Shown here one piece after another: positions 1 through 8,504 of a DNA stretch of 53,441 bases. Under the pieces are notes generated by a model. The model made no database searches and had not been told where the DNA came from. It saw only the letters and a program-made list of their open reading frames with translations. Origin of the DNA: Clostridium sp. AM33-3 (lineage in GTDB: Bacteria > Bacillota > Clostridia > Lachnospirales > Lachnospiraceae); NCBI RefSeq assembly GCF_003480315.1, contig NZ_QUIV01000019.1:471-53911 (forward strand), given 5' to 3'. Position 1 is the first letter of the stretch, and the number at the start of each line of letters is the position of its first letter. The translations under genes were made by a program, and so were the position numbers.

Positions 1-5
1 CCGAT

Positions 6-34
6 ATTTTATCACGTTGTTTTCGCTTTGTCAA
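6..34 (-). promoter_or_regulatory. Sigma-A promoter reading off the left edge
   Basis: On the minus strand a perfect -35 hexamer TTGACA (29-34) is followed by a 17-base spacer and TAAAAT (6-11). Transcription would start just outside the window, so the driven gene is not visible. The layout matches the tRNA promoter at 321-349, so another stable-RNA or housekeeping gene may lie beyond the edge; that is inference. Confidence 0.6.
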
Positions 35-64
35 CAACTTTTTTCATCTTTTTTCAAGATGAAG

Positions 65-153
65 CGCAGAAGGAGGGATTTGAACCCTCGCGCCGCTATT
101 AACGACCTGCACCCTTTCCAGGGGTGTCCCTTCAGCCTCTTGGGTACTTCTGC
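65..153 (-). tRNA. tRNA-Ser(GGA)
   Basis: The minus strand folds as an 89-nt class II tRNA. The acceptor stem pairs GCAGAAG (147-153) with CTTCTGC (66-72), the discriminator base is G, and a long variable arm typical of serine tRNAs is present. The anticodon stem CACCC/GGGTG encloses the loop CTGGAAA, giving anticodon GGA, which reads UCC and UCU. The 3' CCA is not encoded. It follows a second serine tRNA at 219-304, probably on the same transcript. Confidence 0.95.
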
Positions 154-218
154 AAAGTCCCGATGCCTGAACATCAGTAAATATTATATTGTCATCGGCA
201 AGCCTTTTGCTTGTCCAA

Positions 219-304
219 CGGAGAGAGTGGGATTCGAACCCACGCGCCCTTGCGGACAAACGGTTTTCAAGACCGCCTCGTTATGACCACTTCGATATCT
301 CTCC
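219..304 (-). tRNA. tRNA-Ser(UGA)
   Basis: This is an 86-nt class II tRNA on the minus strand. The acceptor stem pairs GGAGAGA (298-304) with TCTCTCC (220-226), with discriminator G and no encoded CCA. The anticodon stem GCGGT/ACCGT surrounds loop CTTGAAA, giving anticodon UGA for UCA codons. It is the first gene of a two-tRNA serine cluster; the second is tRNA-Ser(GGA), 65 bases downstream. Confidence 0.95.
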
Positions 305-320
305 TCAAACGTGCTTTGCT

Positions 321-349
321 ATTTTATCAAAGCTTTTTGTTTTTGTCAA
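321..349 (-). promoter_or_regulatory. Promoter of the tRNA-Ser pair
   Basis: Minus-strand TTGACA (344-349), a 17-base spacer and TAAAAT (321-326) form a near-consensus sigma-A promoter. The start site would fall near position 314, about 10 bases upstream of the tRNA-Ser(UGA) 5' end. Strong promoters this close to the mature 5' end are usual for stable RNA genes. Confidence 0.8.
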
Positions 350-578
350 GAACTTTTTTGAAGTTTTTTCATCGTATGTTTTGAAGCTTTTCGTTCGTCA
401 CACGCGACATTGATGAATTTTAGCACAGTTCATTTCCGATGTCAACCCTATTTTTTACATTTTTTATTTTTTTTCATTCCTGCCACAACAAGCAAATGGC
501 AGCGCATCGCTAAGAATGGTCCGCAGACTTGAAAACCACAGTTATCCCGGCGATGGCTGCCGCTTACTTTCATCCAGA

Positions 579-1076
579 TCAGCGGTTATCCACTTTTTCC
601 GGATATATATCGTGCTGTGACAGTCTCTGCCATGCAACTGCTTCCCAACGTGTTCCAGGTTTTCCATAATTACAATACGGATCAATGGAAATGCCTCCGC
701 GCGGAGTGAATTTGCCCCAGACCTCGATATATTTCGGATCCATCAGACGGATCAGATCTTTCATGATAACATTCATACAATCCTCGTGGAAATCACCATG
801 ATTTCTGAAACTGAACAGATAGAGTTTCAGGGACTTACTCTCCACCATTCTCTCCCCCGGAACATATGATATTGTGATTGTTGCAAAATCCGGCTGTCCG
901 GTGATCGGACAAAGACTCGTAAACTCCGGACAATTGAATTTTACAAAATAATCATTTTCCGGATGCTTATTTAAAAATGTTTCCAGAATCTCCGGAGCAT
1001 ACTGATCCGGATACTTCACATTCTGATTTCCCAACAGGCTGATGCCCTCTTTTTCAAGCTCTGCTTCTCTGCTCAT
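579..1076 (-). CDS. queF: NADPH-dependent preQ0 reductase QueF
   Basis: QueF reduces 7-cyano-7-deazaguanine (preQ0) to preQ1 in the cytoplasm, the last free-base step of queuosine precursor synthesis. The 165-residue protein is the short unimodular form. It has the QueF motif E79-S-K-S-L-K-L-Y86 and a catalytic Cys56 in CPITGQPDF, with Asp63 as the expected proton donor. Its ATG overlaps the queC stop codon (TAATG), so the two are translationally coupled. It is the last gene of queD-queE-folE-queC-queF, and no clear terminator is visible after it. Confidence 0.95.
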   Translation of the reverse strand: MSREAELEKEGISLLGNQNVKYPDQYAPEILETFLNKHPENDYFVKFNCPEFTSLCPITGQPDFATITISYVPGERMVESKSLKLYLFSFRNHGDFHEDCMNVIMKDLIRLMDPKYIEVWGKFTPRGGISIDPYCNYGKPGTRWEAVAWQRLSQHDIYPEKVDNR

Positions 1077-1798
1077 TATCTTTTTCCTCCATATCTGATC
1101 CTATTTACCGGATCTTCCACTCCATTCAGCCGAAACGCTTCCATACGGTCCACGCAGGTTCCGCAAACTCCGCATGGCACACTTCCGCCTTCATAGCAGC
1201 TCCAGGTCATCTCATAAGGAACATTCAGTTCGAGACCTTTCCTGACAACCTGTGCCTTTGTCCAACTGACAAACGGTGCCTCGATCCGGAGCTGTTTCCC
1301 ACTTCCTTCATAAATTGCCTGATTCATCGCCTCGTGAAAAGCACGGCTGCAATCCGGATATGCATTTCCTGCTGAATCATCCGCATGGGCACCGTAGTAG
1401 ATCACACTGCATCCTTTTGAGAGTGCAATACTCGCTGCTGATGAGAGAAAAAGGCCATTTCGGAACGGAACATAAGTCGATACCGGTATTCCATTTGTTT
1501 TCTCCAGCTGTTTGGCATAGCTTTCATGTGGGATCTCGCTGTCTGAATGTTTCAGGAGCGAACAATTGCTGTACTGAAAAATAGGAGCAAGATCCAGATA
1601 CAAATGCTCAACCCCATAGTACTCTGCCACCTTTCTGGATGCCTCTATCTCCTTCTGGTGTTTCTGTCCGTAAGAAATTGACAGCGCAAGCACCTGATCT
1701 TTCCCGTATTTTTCAACTGCCATTCCAAGACAGGTTGTAGAATCCACGCCACCACTCGATAATACCATGGCTTTTTTTATCTCTTTATTTTTCTCCAT
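1076..1798 (-). CDS. queC: 7-cyano-7-deazaguanine synthase QueC
   Basis: QueC converts 7-carboxy-7-deazaguanine to preQ0 using ATP and ammonia. The 240-residue protein begins with the N-type PP-loop SGGVDS at residues 15-20 and ends with the four-cysteine zinc site Cys201, Cys209, Cys212 and Cys215. Length and motifs match the family. It lies 34 bases after folE and overlaps queF by one base, inside the preQ1-controlled operon. Confidence 0.95.
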   Translation of the reverse strand: MEKNKEIKKAMVLSSGGVDSTTCLGMAVEKYGKDQVLALSISYGQKHQKEIEASRKVAEYYGVEHLYLDLAPIFQYSNCSLLKHSDSEIPHESYAKQLEKTNGIPVSTYVPFRNGLFLSSAASIALSKGCSVIYYGAHADDSAGNAYPDCSRAFHEAMNQAIYEGSGKQLRIEAPFVSWTKAQVVRKGLELNVPYEMTWSCYEGGSVPCGVCGTCVDRMEAFRLNGVEDPVNRIRYGGKR

Positions 1799-1832
1799 TG
1801 TTCAATTCCTTCTTTGTTTTCTTTTCTGTGCT

Positions 1833-2489
1833 TTATCGGCCTGCCCGAAGCTGCTGAAACAAATTCATCTGCAGCATTGGATCCGTCCTGAATTGGCCGC
1901 GGAGTGTCGTTGTTGTCGTGACCGCATTTGTCTTCCTGATCCCGCGAGCCGTCATACAGCTGTGGCAGCCCTCAATCATCACCGCCACATCGTGAGAATC
2001 TGTCACCAGCTCCATGATCTCTGCAATATCACTTCCAATCCGTTCCTGAAGCTGGAGACGTTTTCCAACCATATCTGCAATCCTCGCAATTTTACTCAGG
2101 CCAAGAACATTTCCCCTTGGAATATAAGCAACGCTGACTTTCATGTCATACATCAACGCAAGATGATGTTCGCAATAACTGAAAATCTCAATATTTTTCA
2201 CAAGCACCATATCCTGCGAATTCTCTGTACTGTCCTGAACAAAATTTTTCCGGAACATATCGGCAATCTCCTGATTGGAATAGCACATTCCTTCAAAAAC
2301 TTCCTCATACATTTTTGCGACACGCTCCGGCGTCTCTTTGAGTCCCTCTCGATCCGGGTCATCACCAAGTGCCTGGAGGATTCCCCGAATATGTAGCTTG
2401 ATCGCCTCTGTATCAATCTTTCTCCGATTATTCTGCGCGAGTTTGCACACGGAACCAGTCTGCTCCTGTCTCATTTCCTCATTCTTCAT
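1833..2489 (-). CDS. folE: GTP cyclohydrolase I FolE
   Basis: FolE turns GTP into 7,8-dihydroneopterin triphosphate, the substrate of QueD, and also the entry to folate. The 218-residue protein carries the zinc ligands Cys106 and His109 in CEHHLALM and Cys178 in [11 protein letters not shown], and the family helix [18 protein letters not shown]. An extra N-terminal stretch of about 20 residues precedes the conserved core. Sitting between queE and queC, this copy is probably dedicated to queuosine; another folate copy elsewhere is possible. Confidence 0.95.
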   Translation of the reverse strand: MKNEEMRQEQTGSVCKLAQNNRRKIDTEAIKLHIRGILQALGDDPDREGLKETPERVAKMYEEVFEGMCYSNQEIADMFRKNFVQDSTENSQDMVLVKNIEIFSYCEHHLALMYDMKVSVAYIPRGNVLGLSKIARIADMVGKRLQLQERIGSDIAEIMELVTDSHDVAVMIEGCHSCMTARGIRKTNAVTTTTTLRGQFRTDPMLQMNLFQQLRAGR

Positions 2490-2513
2490 CTCGTTATCCG
2501 TTTCCTGTTCCTT

Positions 2514-3200
2514 CTATACCCCGCGCTTTTGCGGGTCCCAGATGATCTTGTGCAGCTGCAGCTGAAGCTTCACATCATTGAGTTTTTTCTCTATCAGAAA
2601 ATCTACCATTTCCACCGGCTCAATTTTACCAAATACCGGGCTGAGATAGACTGCGGTCCGCTCCCGCAGACGATATTCCTCCATGATTTCAACAGCCCGT
2701 TCCATATCCGACCTGCTGCTGACCACAAATTTTACAGTATCTTCATTCGATAATTTTTCCATATTAGCCAGAAGCATCGCATGCTCCATCCCGCTCTCCG
2801 GCATCTTGTAATCCATCGTAAATGACGGCCTTCTTTCAAGATTGCAGTAAGGTGTGAGATCAATGCTTCCGTTTGTCTCAATCTCCACGCGCCGCTGCGG
2901 ATCCTGCAAAATCGCACAGATCAGCTGTGCCATTCCCTCACGCAGAAGTGGTTCCCCTCCGGTCAGCGTTATATTTCTGATCCCGCTCTCTTCAATATAA
3001 GAAATGATCTCGTCTGCAGTCATCTCCGTGCTCTCGCAATCTGACTCATTTGCCCAATACGTATCACAGTAGCTGCAGTGAAGATTACACCCTTTCATTC
3101 GGATAAATACTGCAAGTTCCCCTGCACGCCGGCCTTCTCCATTGATACTGACAAATTTTTCCACAACCTGATAAACAGGAGCGCTCTTCTGATTTTCCAT
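2514..3200 (-). CDS. queE: 7-carboxy-7-deazaguanine synthase QueE (radical SAM)
   Basis: QueE is a radical SAM enzyme that contracts 6-carboxy-tetrahydropterin to 7-carboxy-7-deazaguanine. The cluster-binding motif is Cys38-X3-Cys42-X2-Cys45 in KGCNLHCSYCDTYW, followed by the GGEPLLRE segment typical of SAM binding. At 228 residues it is a normal short QueE. It follows queD by 56 bases and precedes folE by 24 bases, in pathway order. Confidence 0.93.
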   Translation of the reverse strand: MENQKSAPVYQVVEKFVSINGEGRRAGELAVFIRMKGCNLHCSYCDTYWANESDCESTEMTADEIISYIEESGIRNITLTGGEPLLREGMAQLICAILQDPQRRVEIETNGSIDLTPYCNLERRPSFTMDYKMPESGMEHAMLLANMEKLSNEDTVKFVVSSRSDMERAVEIMEEYRLRERTAVYLSPVFGKIEPVEMVDFLIEKKLNDVKLQLQLHKIIWDPQKRGV

Positions 3201-3256
3201 CGTTGCTATTTCCTTTTCCGTATTTTCTCACCCTCACGTTGTCTGAGCCTGTATTT

Positions 3257-3682
3257 TTACGGATCCCTGCGATAGACGGCGCAGTTATTCGGAGTCTCGT
3301 AAACCGTTGCACAGGATACCGGATATCCGGATCTGCACATCCTGTCAAAGAAATACCTGGAAAAATTCTCCGCAGTCGGCCGGAAGTCTACTTTGGTCAG
3401 CCGAAAGCCTTCTTCCAGAAGTGCCTCAACCGTCTTTTCCCTGAGTGTCCCGCTTTCATAAATCAGCGTGTGATCAAACTCATCCGCCAGCTTTTTCAGA
3501 TCCCGCTTAAGATTCCCAAAATCAACGAGCATTCCTCTCATCTGGCCTTGCATTTCCAAATATTCCGCCTGAATTTCTATCTCCACATGCCATCTGTGAC
3601 CGTGGATATTGGCGCATTTTCCCTGATATCCCGAAAGAAAATGTGCCGAATCAAAATCTGCAACCGTTTTTAACTGGTACAT
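3257..3682 (-). CDS. queD: 6-carboxy-5,6,7,8-tetrahydropterin synthase QueD
   Basis: QueD is a 6-pyruvoyl-tetrahydropterin synthase homologue that converts dihydroneopterin triphosphate to 6-carboxytetrahydropterin. Zinc ligands His14, His27 and His29 (in NIHGHRWHV) and catalytic Cys23 are present in a 141-residue protein. It is the first gene of the queuosine operon and follows the riboswitch and terminator at 3773-3878. An overlapping frame at 3085-3348 is not a gene. Confidence 0.93.
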   Translation of the reverse strand: MYQLKTVADFDSAHFLSGYQGKCANIHGHRWHVEIEIQAEYLEMQGQMRGMLVDFGNLKRDLKKLADEFDHTLIYESGTLREKTVEALLEEGFRLTKVDFRPTAENFSRYFFDRMCRSGYPVSCATVYETPNNCAVYRRDP

Positions 3683-3772
3683 ATCTGAGTTTCCTTTCTG
3701 AAGTTGTATTTTTTATTTGGGTAATAAAACCAGAAAAAGATTTATAGATAAACTTGAATTGCTTTATAAAAC

Positions 3773-3800
3773 AAAAAAGCAGACCCATGCCAGAGTCTGC
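3773..3800 (-). terminator. Leader terminator of the que operon
   Basis: On the minus strand GCAGAC (3795-3800) pairs with GTCTGC (3779-3784) and is followed by a run of T residues (3773-3778). It lies between the aptamer and queD, so it is the likely expression platform: preQ1 binding would favour termination. The regulatory outcome is inferred from known preQ1-I switches. Confidence 0.8.
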
Positions 3801-3831
3801 CCTTGTTTCTTAAAATGGTCCTGCAATCTTT

Positions 3832-3878
3832 AGCCCTGGTTTTGTTTATAGACAGGATGGTACAAACGAACTGTCTGT
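3832..3878 (-). promoter_or_regulatory. preQ1-I-like riboswitch aptamer
   Basis: The minus-strand leader has a short P1 helix GACAG/CTGTC (3871-3875 with 3851-3855) enclosing a 15-nt loop that begins with the conserved UUC of GUUC and carries a UACC element near its 3' end. An A-rich tail (TATAAACAAAAC) follows and can pair back through AAAC with GUUU of the loop. This H-type pseudoknot layout is that of class I preQ1 riboswitches. It begins at the predicted mRNA start and lies upstream of preQ1 synthesis genes. The tail differs from the usual AAAAAACUA, so identity rests on layout and context. Confidence 0.72.
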
Positions 3879-3884
3879 TTTGTT

Positions 3885-3913
3885 ATTGTATGCAGTTTCA
3901 TGGAAAATGTCAA
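3885..3913 (-). promoter_or_regulatory. Promoter of the que operon
   Basis: Minus-strand TTGACA (3908-3913), a 17-base spacer and TACAAT (3885-3890) place the start near 3878, only a few bases before the riboswitch P1 helix. The -35 lies just beyond the stop codon of glpP (3921). Confidence 0.75.
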
Positions 3914-3920
3914 TCACTTT

Positions 3921-4484
3921 TTAAATATACCAGAGTTCCTGTCTGGTTGTAGAGATTGCGTCAGCTCCTGCTGCAAACAGCTCCAGAACCTCTTTCTTCT
4001 CCGAGATCAGTCCTCCTGCGATCAGAGGGATATCGGTGATGCCACGAAGGTTCTTTATGATTTTTGGTATCACACCCGGCATGATCTCGATCATGTCCGG
4101 CCGAAAAGTATCCAGCATCTTCTGGGTATTGGCTACTGCCATAGAGTCAATGATAAAAGCGCGAAGAATCCCGAACATTTTCAGTTCCTGGGCCCTGCGC
4201 ACCAGCATTGGCTTGGTGCTGATAATACCGTCTGCCCCGGTCTGCTCCTTTATAAAGTCAATTGCCACTTCCTTGGATCCGAGTCCCTGGACCAGATCCG
4301 CATGTACCATGGCACATTTTCCGTGTGCCTTCAGCTCTGCGACAATGTCCTTGATATTACAGATATTTCCATACAGAATAAACACCACCTGGCATTCCGT
4401 ATCCAGGCATCTTTTCAGACCGGCATCATCTTTAATCGCTGCGATCACCGGTGACATTTCCAACAAATCAATCGCTTTTATCAT
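3921..4484 (-). CDS. glpP: Glycerol-3-phosphate-responsive antiterminator GlpP
   Basis: GlpP proteins are small TIM-barrel-like RNA-binding antiterminators that act with glycerol-3-phosphate on leader terminators of glp genes. The 187-residue protein matches the family along its length, including HADLVQGLGSKE, GIISTKP, DSMAVANTQK, EIMPGV and IAGGLI. It overlaps the upstream GDPD gene by 4 bases and is the last gene of the glp operon, so the sensor is made with the enzymes that produce and use its ligand. Its target RNA is not proven; the hairpin at 9264-9326 is one candidate. Confidence 0.93.
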   Translation of the reverse strand: MIKAIDLLEMSPVIAAIKDDAGLKRCLDTECQVVFILYGNICNIKDIVAELKAHGKCAMVHADLVQGLGSKEVAIDFIKEQTGADGIISTKPMLVRRAQELKMFGILRAFIIDSMAVANTQKMLDTFRPDMIEIMPGVIPKIIKNLRGITDIPLIAGGLISEKKEVLELFAAGADAISTTRQELWYI

Positions 4485-5209
4485 TTTTTACTGTCAATCC
4501 ATCCTTTGCATACACCCGGGTAATTGCTGATCACGCCTTCTACGCCCCACTCATACATCTGCTCCAGGGCGCCCATATCGTTGATCGTCCAGACATTTAA
4601 CGGGATCCCATGTTCCTTACAGCTCTTTACCATCTCCTCTGTCAAAGCCTTCACGCCCGGATGATAGTACTGAAAATCAAACTTTTCACAATAGTAGCCG
4701 GGATTTCCCAGGTCATTATACTCCACCAGCGCGCCGCATGGAATCTCGGGTGCCAGTTTGCGAAGCAGGGTAATGGAGGAATGCAGGAAGGATGAGAATA
4801 CAATTCTCTTTTCCAGACTGTATTTCTTCACCAGTGCCAGGGTTTTCTCTTCCAGTTCTTCATAGTAGTACACACCGGATTTGATTTCAATATTGGTCAC
4901 CATGTCCGTATCCTTCACCCACCTGCAGTATTCTTCCAGAGTCGGGATCGGTTCAAAACCATACTTCCCGTTCCATACTGCTGCCGCGTTCAGCTTCTTT
5001 AACTCCTCAAGGGTAAAATCTCTCACCCAGCCGGTTCCGTCCGTTGTCCGGTCCACCCGCTCATCATGGATGATCACGACCTCACCGTCCTTTGTGAGCT
5101 GCACATCCAGCTCAATGCCGTAGCAGCCGGTCTTTTCTGCCTCTTTGAAGGCCAGCATGGTATTTTCCGGATATCTTCCACTGTAACCTCTATGTGCATA
5201 TACTTTCAT
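4481..5209 (-). CDS. ugpQ: Glycerophosphodiester phosphodiesterase (GDPD)
   Basis: The enzyme hydrolyses deacylated phospholipid head groups to an alcohol and glycerol-3-phosphate. The 242-residue cytoplasmic form shows His6-Arg7 in AHRGYSGRYPENT, metal ligands Glu33 and Asp35 in GIELDVQLTKDG, and His48 in IIHDERVDRTT. No signal peptide is seen. It overlaps glpP by 4 bases and lies downstream of the G3P dehydrogenase genes, so its product feeds them and GlpP. Confidence 0.93.
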   Translation of the reverse strand: MKVYAHRGYSGRYPENTMLAFKEAEKTGCYGIELDVQLTKDGEVVIIHDERVDRTTDGTGWVRDFTLEELKKLNAAAVWNGKYGFEPIPTLEEYCRWVKDTDMVTNIEIKSGVYYYEELEEKTLALVKKYSLEKRIVFSSFLHSSITLLRKLAPEIPCGALVEYNDLGNPGYYCEKFDFQYYHPGVKALTEEMVKSCKEHGIPLNVWTINDMGALEQMYEWGVEGVISNYPGVCKGWIDSKK

Positions 5210-5247
5210 CTTCCTGTCCTCCTGTCATCATCTTGTATCATAACACA

Positions 5248-5277
5248 GCCCCGCCCGCATGTCTATACGGGCAGGGC
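5248..5277 (-). terminator. Intercistronic GC-rich hairpin before GDPD
   Basis: GCCCTGCCCG (5268-5277) can pair with CGGGCGGGGC (5248-5257) on the minus strand with one mismatch and a 10-base loop. It lies in the 127-base gap between the DUF1667 gene and the GDPD gene. No strong T-run follows, so it may be an attenuator or RNA-stabilising element rather than a full terminator. Confidence 0.45.
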
Positions 5278-5336
5278 CATCACAACCGCATACACTGCGA
5301 TATCTGTATTTTCTTTATAGGTTCTTTATATTTCCC

Positions 5337-5699
5337 TTATGCTTTCTCTACGTTCTTAGTCGCAATGACCGGCACTCCGGTTCCCGCGCAGTTTTCGATC
5401 ACAACATCTCCGATATGGACCGGAGCAGGAACAGAAACTGTACTGATTTCTTTCATGCACGCAAAAATCTTATCTTTCGGAATGTCATTCTTTGTCTTTA
5501 CAGAAACCATAGCAATCTCGCCATTCTTTACATGAACCGAGGAGGTCACCACACGGGTCGGATTGGTAACTTCCTTCTTTGCATAGATTTCACCACGCTT
5601 ACAGGTATTTCCGGCTACCGTGATCTGCTCACCTTCCATCGTCACAGTCAGAGGGCATCCCAGCGGACATCCGATACAGATCAGTTCTCTCTTCTCCAT
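5337..5699 (-). CDS. DUF1667 cysteine-rich protein of the G3P dehydrogenase locus
   Basis: This 120-residue protein has Cys8, Cys11 and Cys15 in ICIGCPLGCPLTV and Cys33 in GNTCKRGE, a layout able to bind an iron-sulfur cluster or zinc. DUF1667 proteins regularly occur as the third member of a trio with a GlpA-like dehydrogenase and an FAD oxidoreductase, as here. An electron-transfer subunit role is inferred from context. It starts 1 base after the stop of the FAD oxidoreductase. Confidence 0.85.
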   Translation of the reverse strand: MEKRELICIGCPLGCPLTVTMEGEQITVAGNTCKRGEIYAKKEVTNPTRVVTSSVHVKNGEIAMVSVKTKNDIPKDKIFACMKEISTVSVPAPVHIGDVVIENCAGTGVPVIATKNVEKA

Positions 5700-5700
5700 C

Positions 5701-6975
5701 TTATTCCACCTCCGTACAAATCACGATTTCTTTTAAGTCTGGATACTTCTGCAGATCTTCTTTCTTTAAGATCACCTGCTCCATCTCCCCCGGCGCCAGA
5801 ACCTTTTTCTTCCTTGCCTGTACGCGTACTCCATCCAGATATACACTGATACTGCGGTCGCGGTATACGTCTGCCACACGGAAACGCACAACGACCTGGT
5901 CTCTCATATTGTTGACGTCAATGGTCTGCGGAACGGTATAGCGCACACCGTTTTCTGCCTTCAAAGTCACTGTATGAGACTCTGCCTTTGCTTCTGTCTC
6001 TCCGTTCTGTGATCTCACATAAGCTGCCGCATTGGTTCCTGCAAGAGTGGCCTCCTCAGATACGTAATCAACCAGATCGTGCACATGCAGTACGTTTCCG
6101 CAGGCAAATACTCCCTCCACACTGGTCTCTAACTGGTCATTGACGTTCGGTCCGGAGGTCACACGGTTCATCTCCACACCTGCCTCTTTAGTCAGTTCAT
6201 TCTCCGGAATCAGACCTACGGACAACAGCAGTGTATCACAGCTGTAATGCTCCTCCGTTCCCGGAATCGGTTTTCTGTCCGGTCCCACTTCAGCCAGGGT
6301 AATGCCGGTCACACGTTCCTTGCCCTGAATATCCACCACCGTATGACTCAGCTTTAACGGAATGCCGTAGTCATCCAGACACTGGACGATGTTTCTCTTT
6401 AAACCGCCGGAATACGGCATCAGCTCTGCCACAACCTTAACTTTAGCCCCCTCTAAGGTCATACGCCGGGCCATGATCAGGCCGATATCACCGGAGCCAA
6501 GGATCACAACCTCCTTGCCGACGCTGTAGCCCTCAATATTCATCAGACGCTGCGCGGTTCCTGCGGAATAAATGCCTGCAGGACGATATCCGGGAATGTT
6601 TAAGGCGCCTCTCGGACGCTCCCGGCAGCCCATAGCCAGGATCACCGCACCTGCCTCGATGGTCTCCATGCCGTGGTCACGGCTGATGACCGTTACTTCT
6701 CGCTTCTCGTTGATATCAATGACCATGGTATTTAAACGGTATGGGATTTTCGCCTCCTCTGCCATGGCAATATAACGCGCTGCATACTCCGGTCCGGTCA
6801 GCTCTTCCTTAAAAGTGTGAAGGCCAAAACCATTATGGATGCACTGATTTAAAATTCCGCCAAGGCTGCTGTCACGCTCAAGAATAAGAATATCCTGAAT
6901 ACCGGCTTTTCTTGCTGCCACTGCCGCTGCCAGGCCTGCCGGTCCGCCTCCGATGATTACAATGTCATGTTTCAT
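5701..6975 (-). CDS. NAD(P)/FAD-dependent oxidoreductase, G3P dehydrogenase partner
   Basis: The 424-residue flavoprotein has an N-terminal FAD dinucleotide fold (IIGGGPAGLAAAVAARKAG, residues 7-25), a second GxGxxG fold for NAD(P)H (VILGSGDIGLIMARR, near residue 160) and a C-terminal FAD contact around EGVFACGNVLHVHDLVDYV. It resembles the oxidoreductase paired with GlpA-like proteins in Clostridia. It probably passes electrons between the G3P dehydrogenase and NAD(P); this is inferred from the operon. Genes on either side are within 15 bases. Confidence 0.88.
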   Translation of the reverse strand: MKHDIVIIGGGPAGLAAAVAARKAGIQDILILERDSSLGGILNQCIHNGFGLHTFKEELTGPEYAARYIAMAEEAKIPYRLNTMVIDINEKREVTVISRDHGMETIEAGAVILAMGCRERPRGALNIPGYRPAGIYSAGTAQRLMNIEGYSVGKEVVILGSGDIGLIMARRMTLEGAKVKVVAELMPYSGGLKRNIVQCLDDYGIPLKLSHTVVDIQGKERVTGITLAEVGPDRKPIPGTEEHYSCDTLLLSVGLIPENELTKEAGVEMNRVTSGPNVNDQLETSVEGVFACGNVLHVHDLVDYVSEEATLAGTNAAAYVRSQNGETEAKAESHTVTLKAENGVRYTVPQTIDVNNMRDQVVVRFRVADVYRDRSISVYLDGVRVQARKKKVLAPGEMEQVILKKEDLQKYPDLKEIVICTEVE

Positions 6976-6988
6976 GATTGCTCCCCCC

Positions 6989-8425
6989 TTATTTATGACC
7001 CTTCAGCATTTCAGATCCCGGTGCATTCTTGCAGACCTCTTCCATGCTGATTCCAAGTTCTCTTGAAAGAATTTCCATGGTTCGCGGTGTGCAGAAGCCA
7101 GCCTGACAGCGTCCCATGCCCTGACGCACGCGGCGCTTGATACCATCTAAGGACTTTGCGCCCAGGGTTCTGTTGATGGCGTCCACAATCTCGCCCTCAC
7201 TGACGTTCTCACAGCGGCAGATGATCGTGCCGTAGGACGGATTCCTGCGGATCAGCTCTGCCCGTTCCTCCTTACTTAAAAGCTCCGGGCGTACGATGCC
7301 TTTTCTTCTGCCGTTCCAGTCTTCCTTCTTTGCCGCATGCAATTTCTCTGCCACTTTTTCAGCCAGCCACCGGCCAATAGCCGGGGCACTCGAAAGTCCC
7401 GGAGACTCAATGCCTGCTGCGTCAAAAAAGCCCGGAGCATCCTCTGCCTCACCAATCACGAAATCATCCCCATCCTCATGGGCACGCAGTCCTGCAAAGG
7501 ATGTTATGACCTGACGGAACGGAATGCCTTTGACGCTCAATACAGCACGGCTCATGAGGGATTCCAGCTCCTCTGCCGCTGTTGCGGTCTGCTCCTTATC
7601 ATCGATATCCGTTGCGGTTGGTCCTGTCAACAGATTACCGTGTACGGTCGGGCTGACCAGAACACCCTTTCCCATCCTGGTCGGAAGCTGGAAAATGGTA
7701 TGGCTGACCAGATTTCCCGCCTCTTTATCAAGCAGACAGTAATCGCCTTTTCTGGCAGTAATGTGAAGCTTCTTTTCACTTACTTCATTGTGGATCGTAT
7801 CCGCATATACGCCTGCCGCGTTTACCACACAGGCTGCTTCGATATTCCCCTGGTTTGTCTTGATCCGATATCCCTCTGCTGTTTTCTCAATGTGCTCTAC
7901 CTCAGTCAGAAAGCAGAATTCCACACCGTTGTCGCAGGCATTCTCTGCCAGGGCAATCGTCAGGCCAAACGGGCAGACAATGCCGCCGCTTGGTACATTC
8001 AGCGCGGCAACCACGGTATCCTCAATATTCGGTTCCATTTTACGCGCCTCATCTCCGCTGATGACAGACATACCTTCCACGCCATTCTGCATGCCTTTTT
8101 CATAAAGTGCCTGCAGCGCCGGTTTGTCTTCTTCCGCAAAGCACAGCACCAGGGAACCATTGCGCTTGTATTCAAAATCCAGTTCTTCAGAGAGCTCTTC
8201 CATCATCCTGCTTCCCTGAATGTTGAATTTTGCCTTTAAACTCCCCGGTTCCGCATCAAAGCCTCCATGCACGATCGCACTGTTGGCTTTTGAGGTTCCG
8301 GAACATACGTCCTCTTCCCTTTCCACAACACAGGTCTTTAACTGATATCTGGAAAGCTCTCTGGCAACCGCGCAGCCAATCACACCGCCGCCAATGACCA
8401 CTACATCGTATTTCATACTGTTCAT
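6989..8425 (-). CDS. glpA: GlpA-like FAD-dependent glycerol-3-phosphate dehydrogenase
   Basis: The protein (478 residues) is a DAO-family flavoenzyme expected to oxidise glycerol-3-phosphate to dihydroxyacetone phosphate. It begins with the FAD fold VVVIGGGVIGCAVARELSR (residues 8-26) and ends with a BFD-like [2Fe-2S] domain, with CRCENVSEGEI near residue 410 and GRCQAGFC near 447 giving four cysteines. That C-terminal domain marks the anaerobic GlpA type. It heads the trio with the FAD oxidoreductase and DUF1667. The substrate is supported by the GDPD and GlpP neighbours. Confidence 0.88.
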   Translation of the reverse strand: MNSMKYDVVVIGGGVIGCAVARELSRYQLKTCVVEREEDVCSGTSKANSAIVHGGFDAEPGSLKAKFNIQGSRMMEELSEELDFEYKRNGSLVLCFAEEDKPALQALYEKGMQNGVEGMSVISGDEARKMEPNIEDTVVAALNVPSGGIVCPFGLTIALAENACDNGVEFCFLTEVEHIEKTAEGYRIKTNQGNIEAACVVNAAGVYADTIHNEVSEKKLHITARKGDYCLLDKEAGNLVSHTIFQLPTRMGKGVLVSPTVHGNLLTGPTATDIDDKEQTATAAEELESLMSRAVLSVKGIPFRQVITSFAGLRAHEDGDDFVIGEAEDAPGFFDAAGIESPGLSSAPAIGRWLAEKVAEKLHAAKKEDWNGRRKGIVRPELLSKEERAELIRRNPSYGTIICRCENVSEGEIVDAINRTLGAKSLDGIKRRVRQGMGRCQAGFCTPRTMEILSRELGISMEEVCKNAPGSEMLKGHK

Positions 8426-8504
8426 ACTCCTGTCTCCTCTATTCCCGGTCCATTACCGGACCTTCATCTGTTTTCGCCCGCGTATGGCGCAAACAAAATT
8501 CTTT

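Noticed and set aside
44..413. Short open frames over the left end
   Set aside because: They cover the two serine tRNA genes and their promoter; the tRNA folds explain the sequence.
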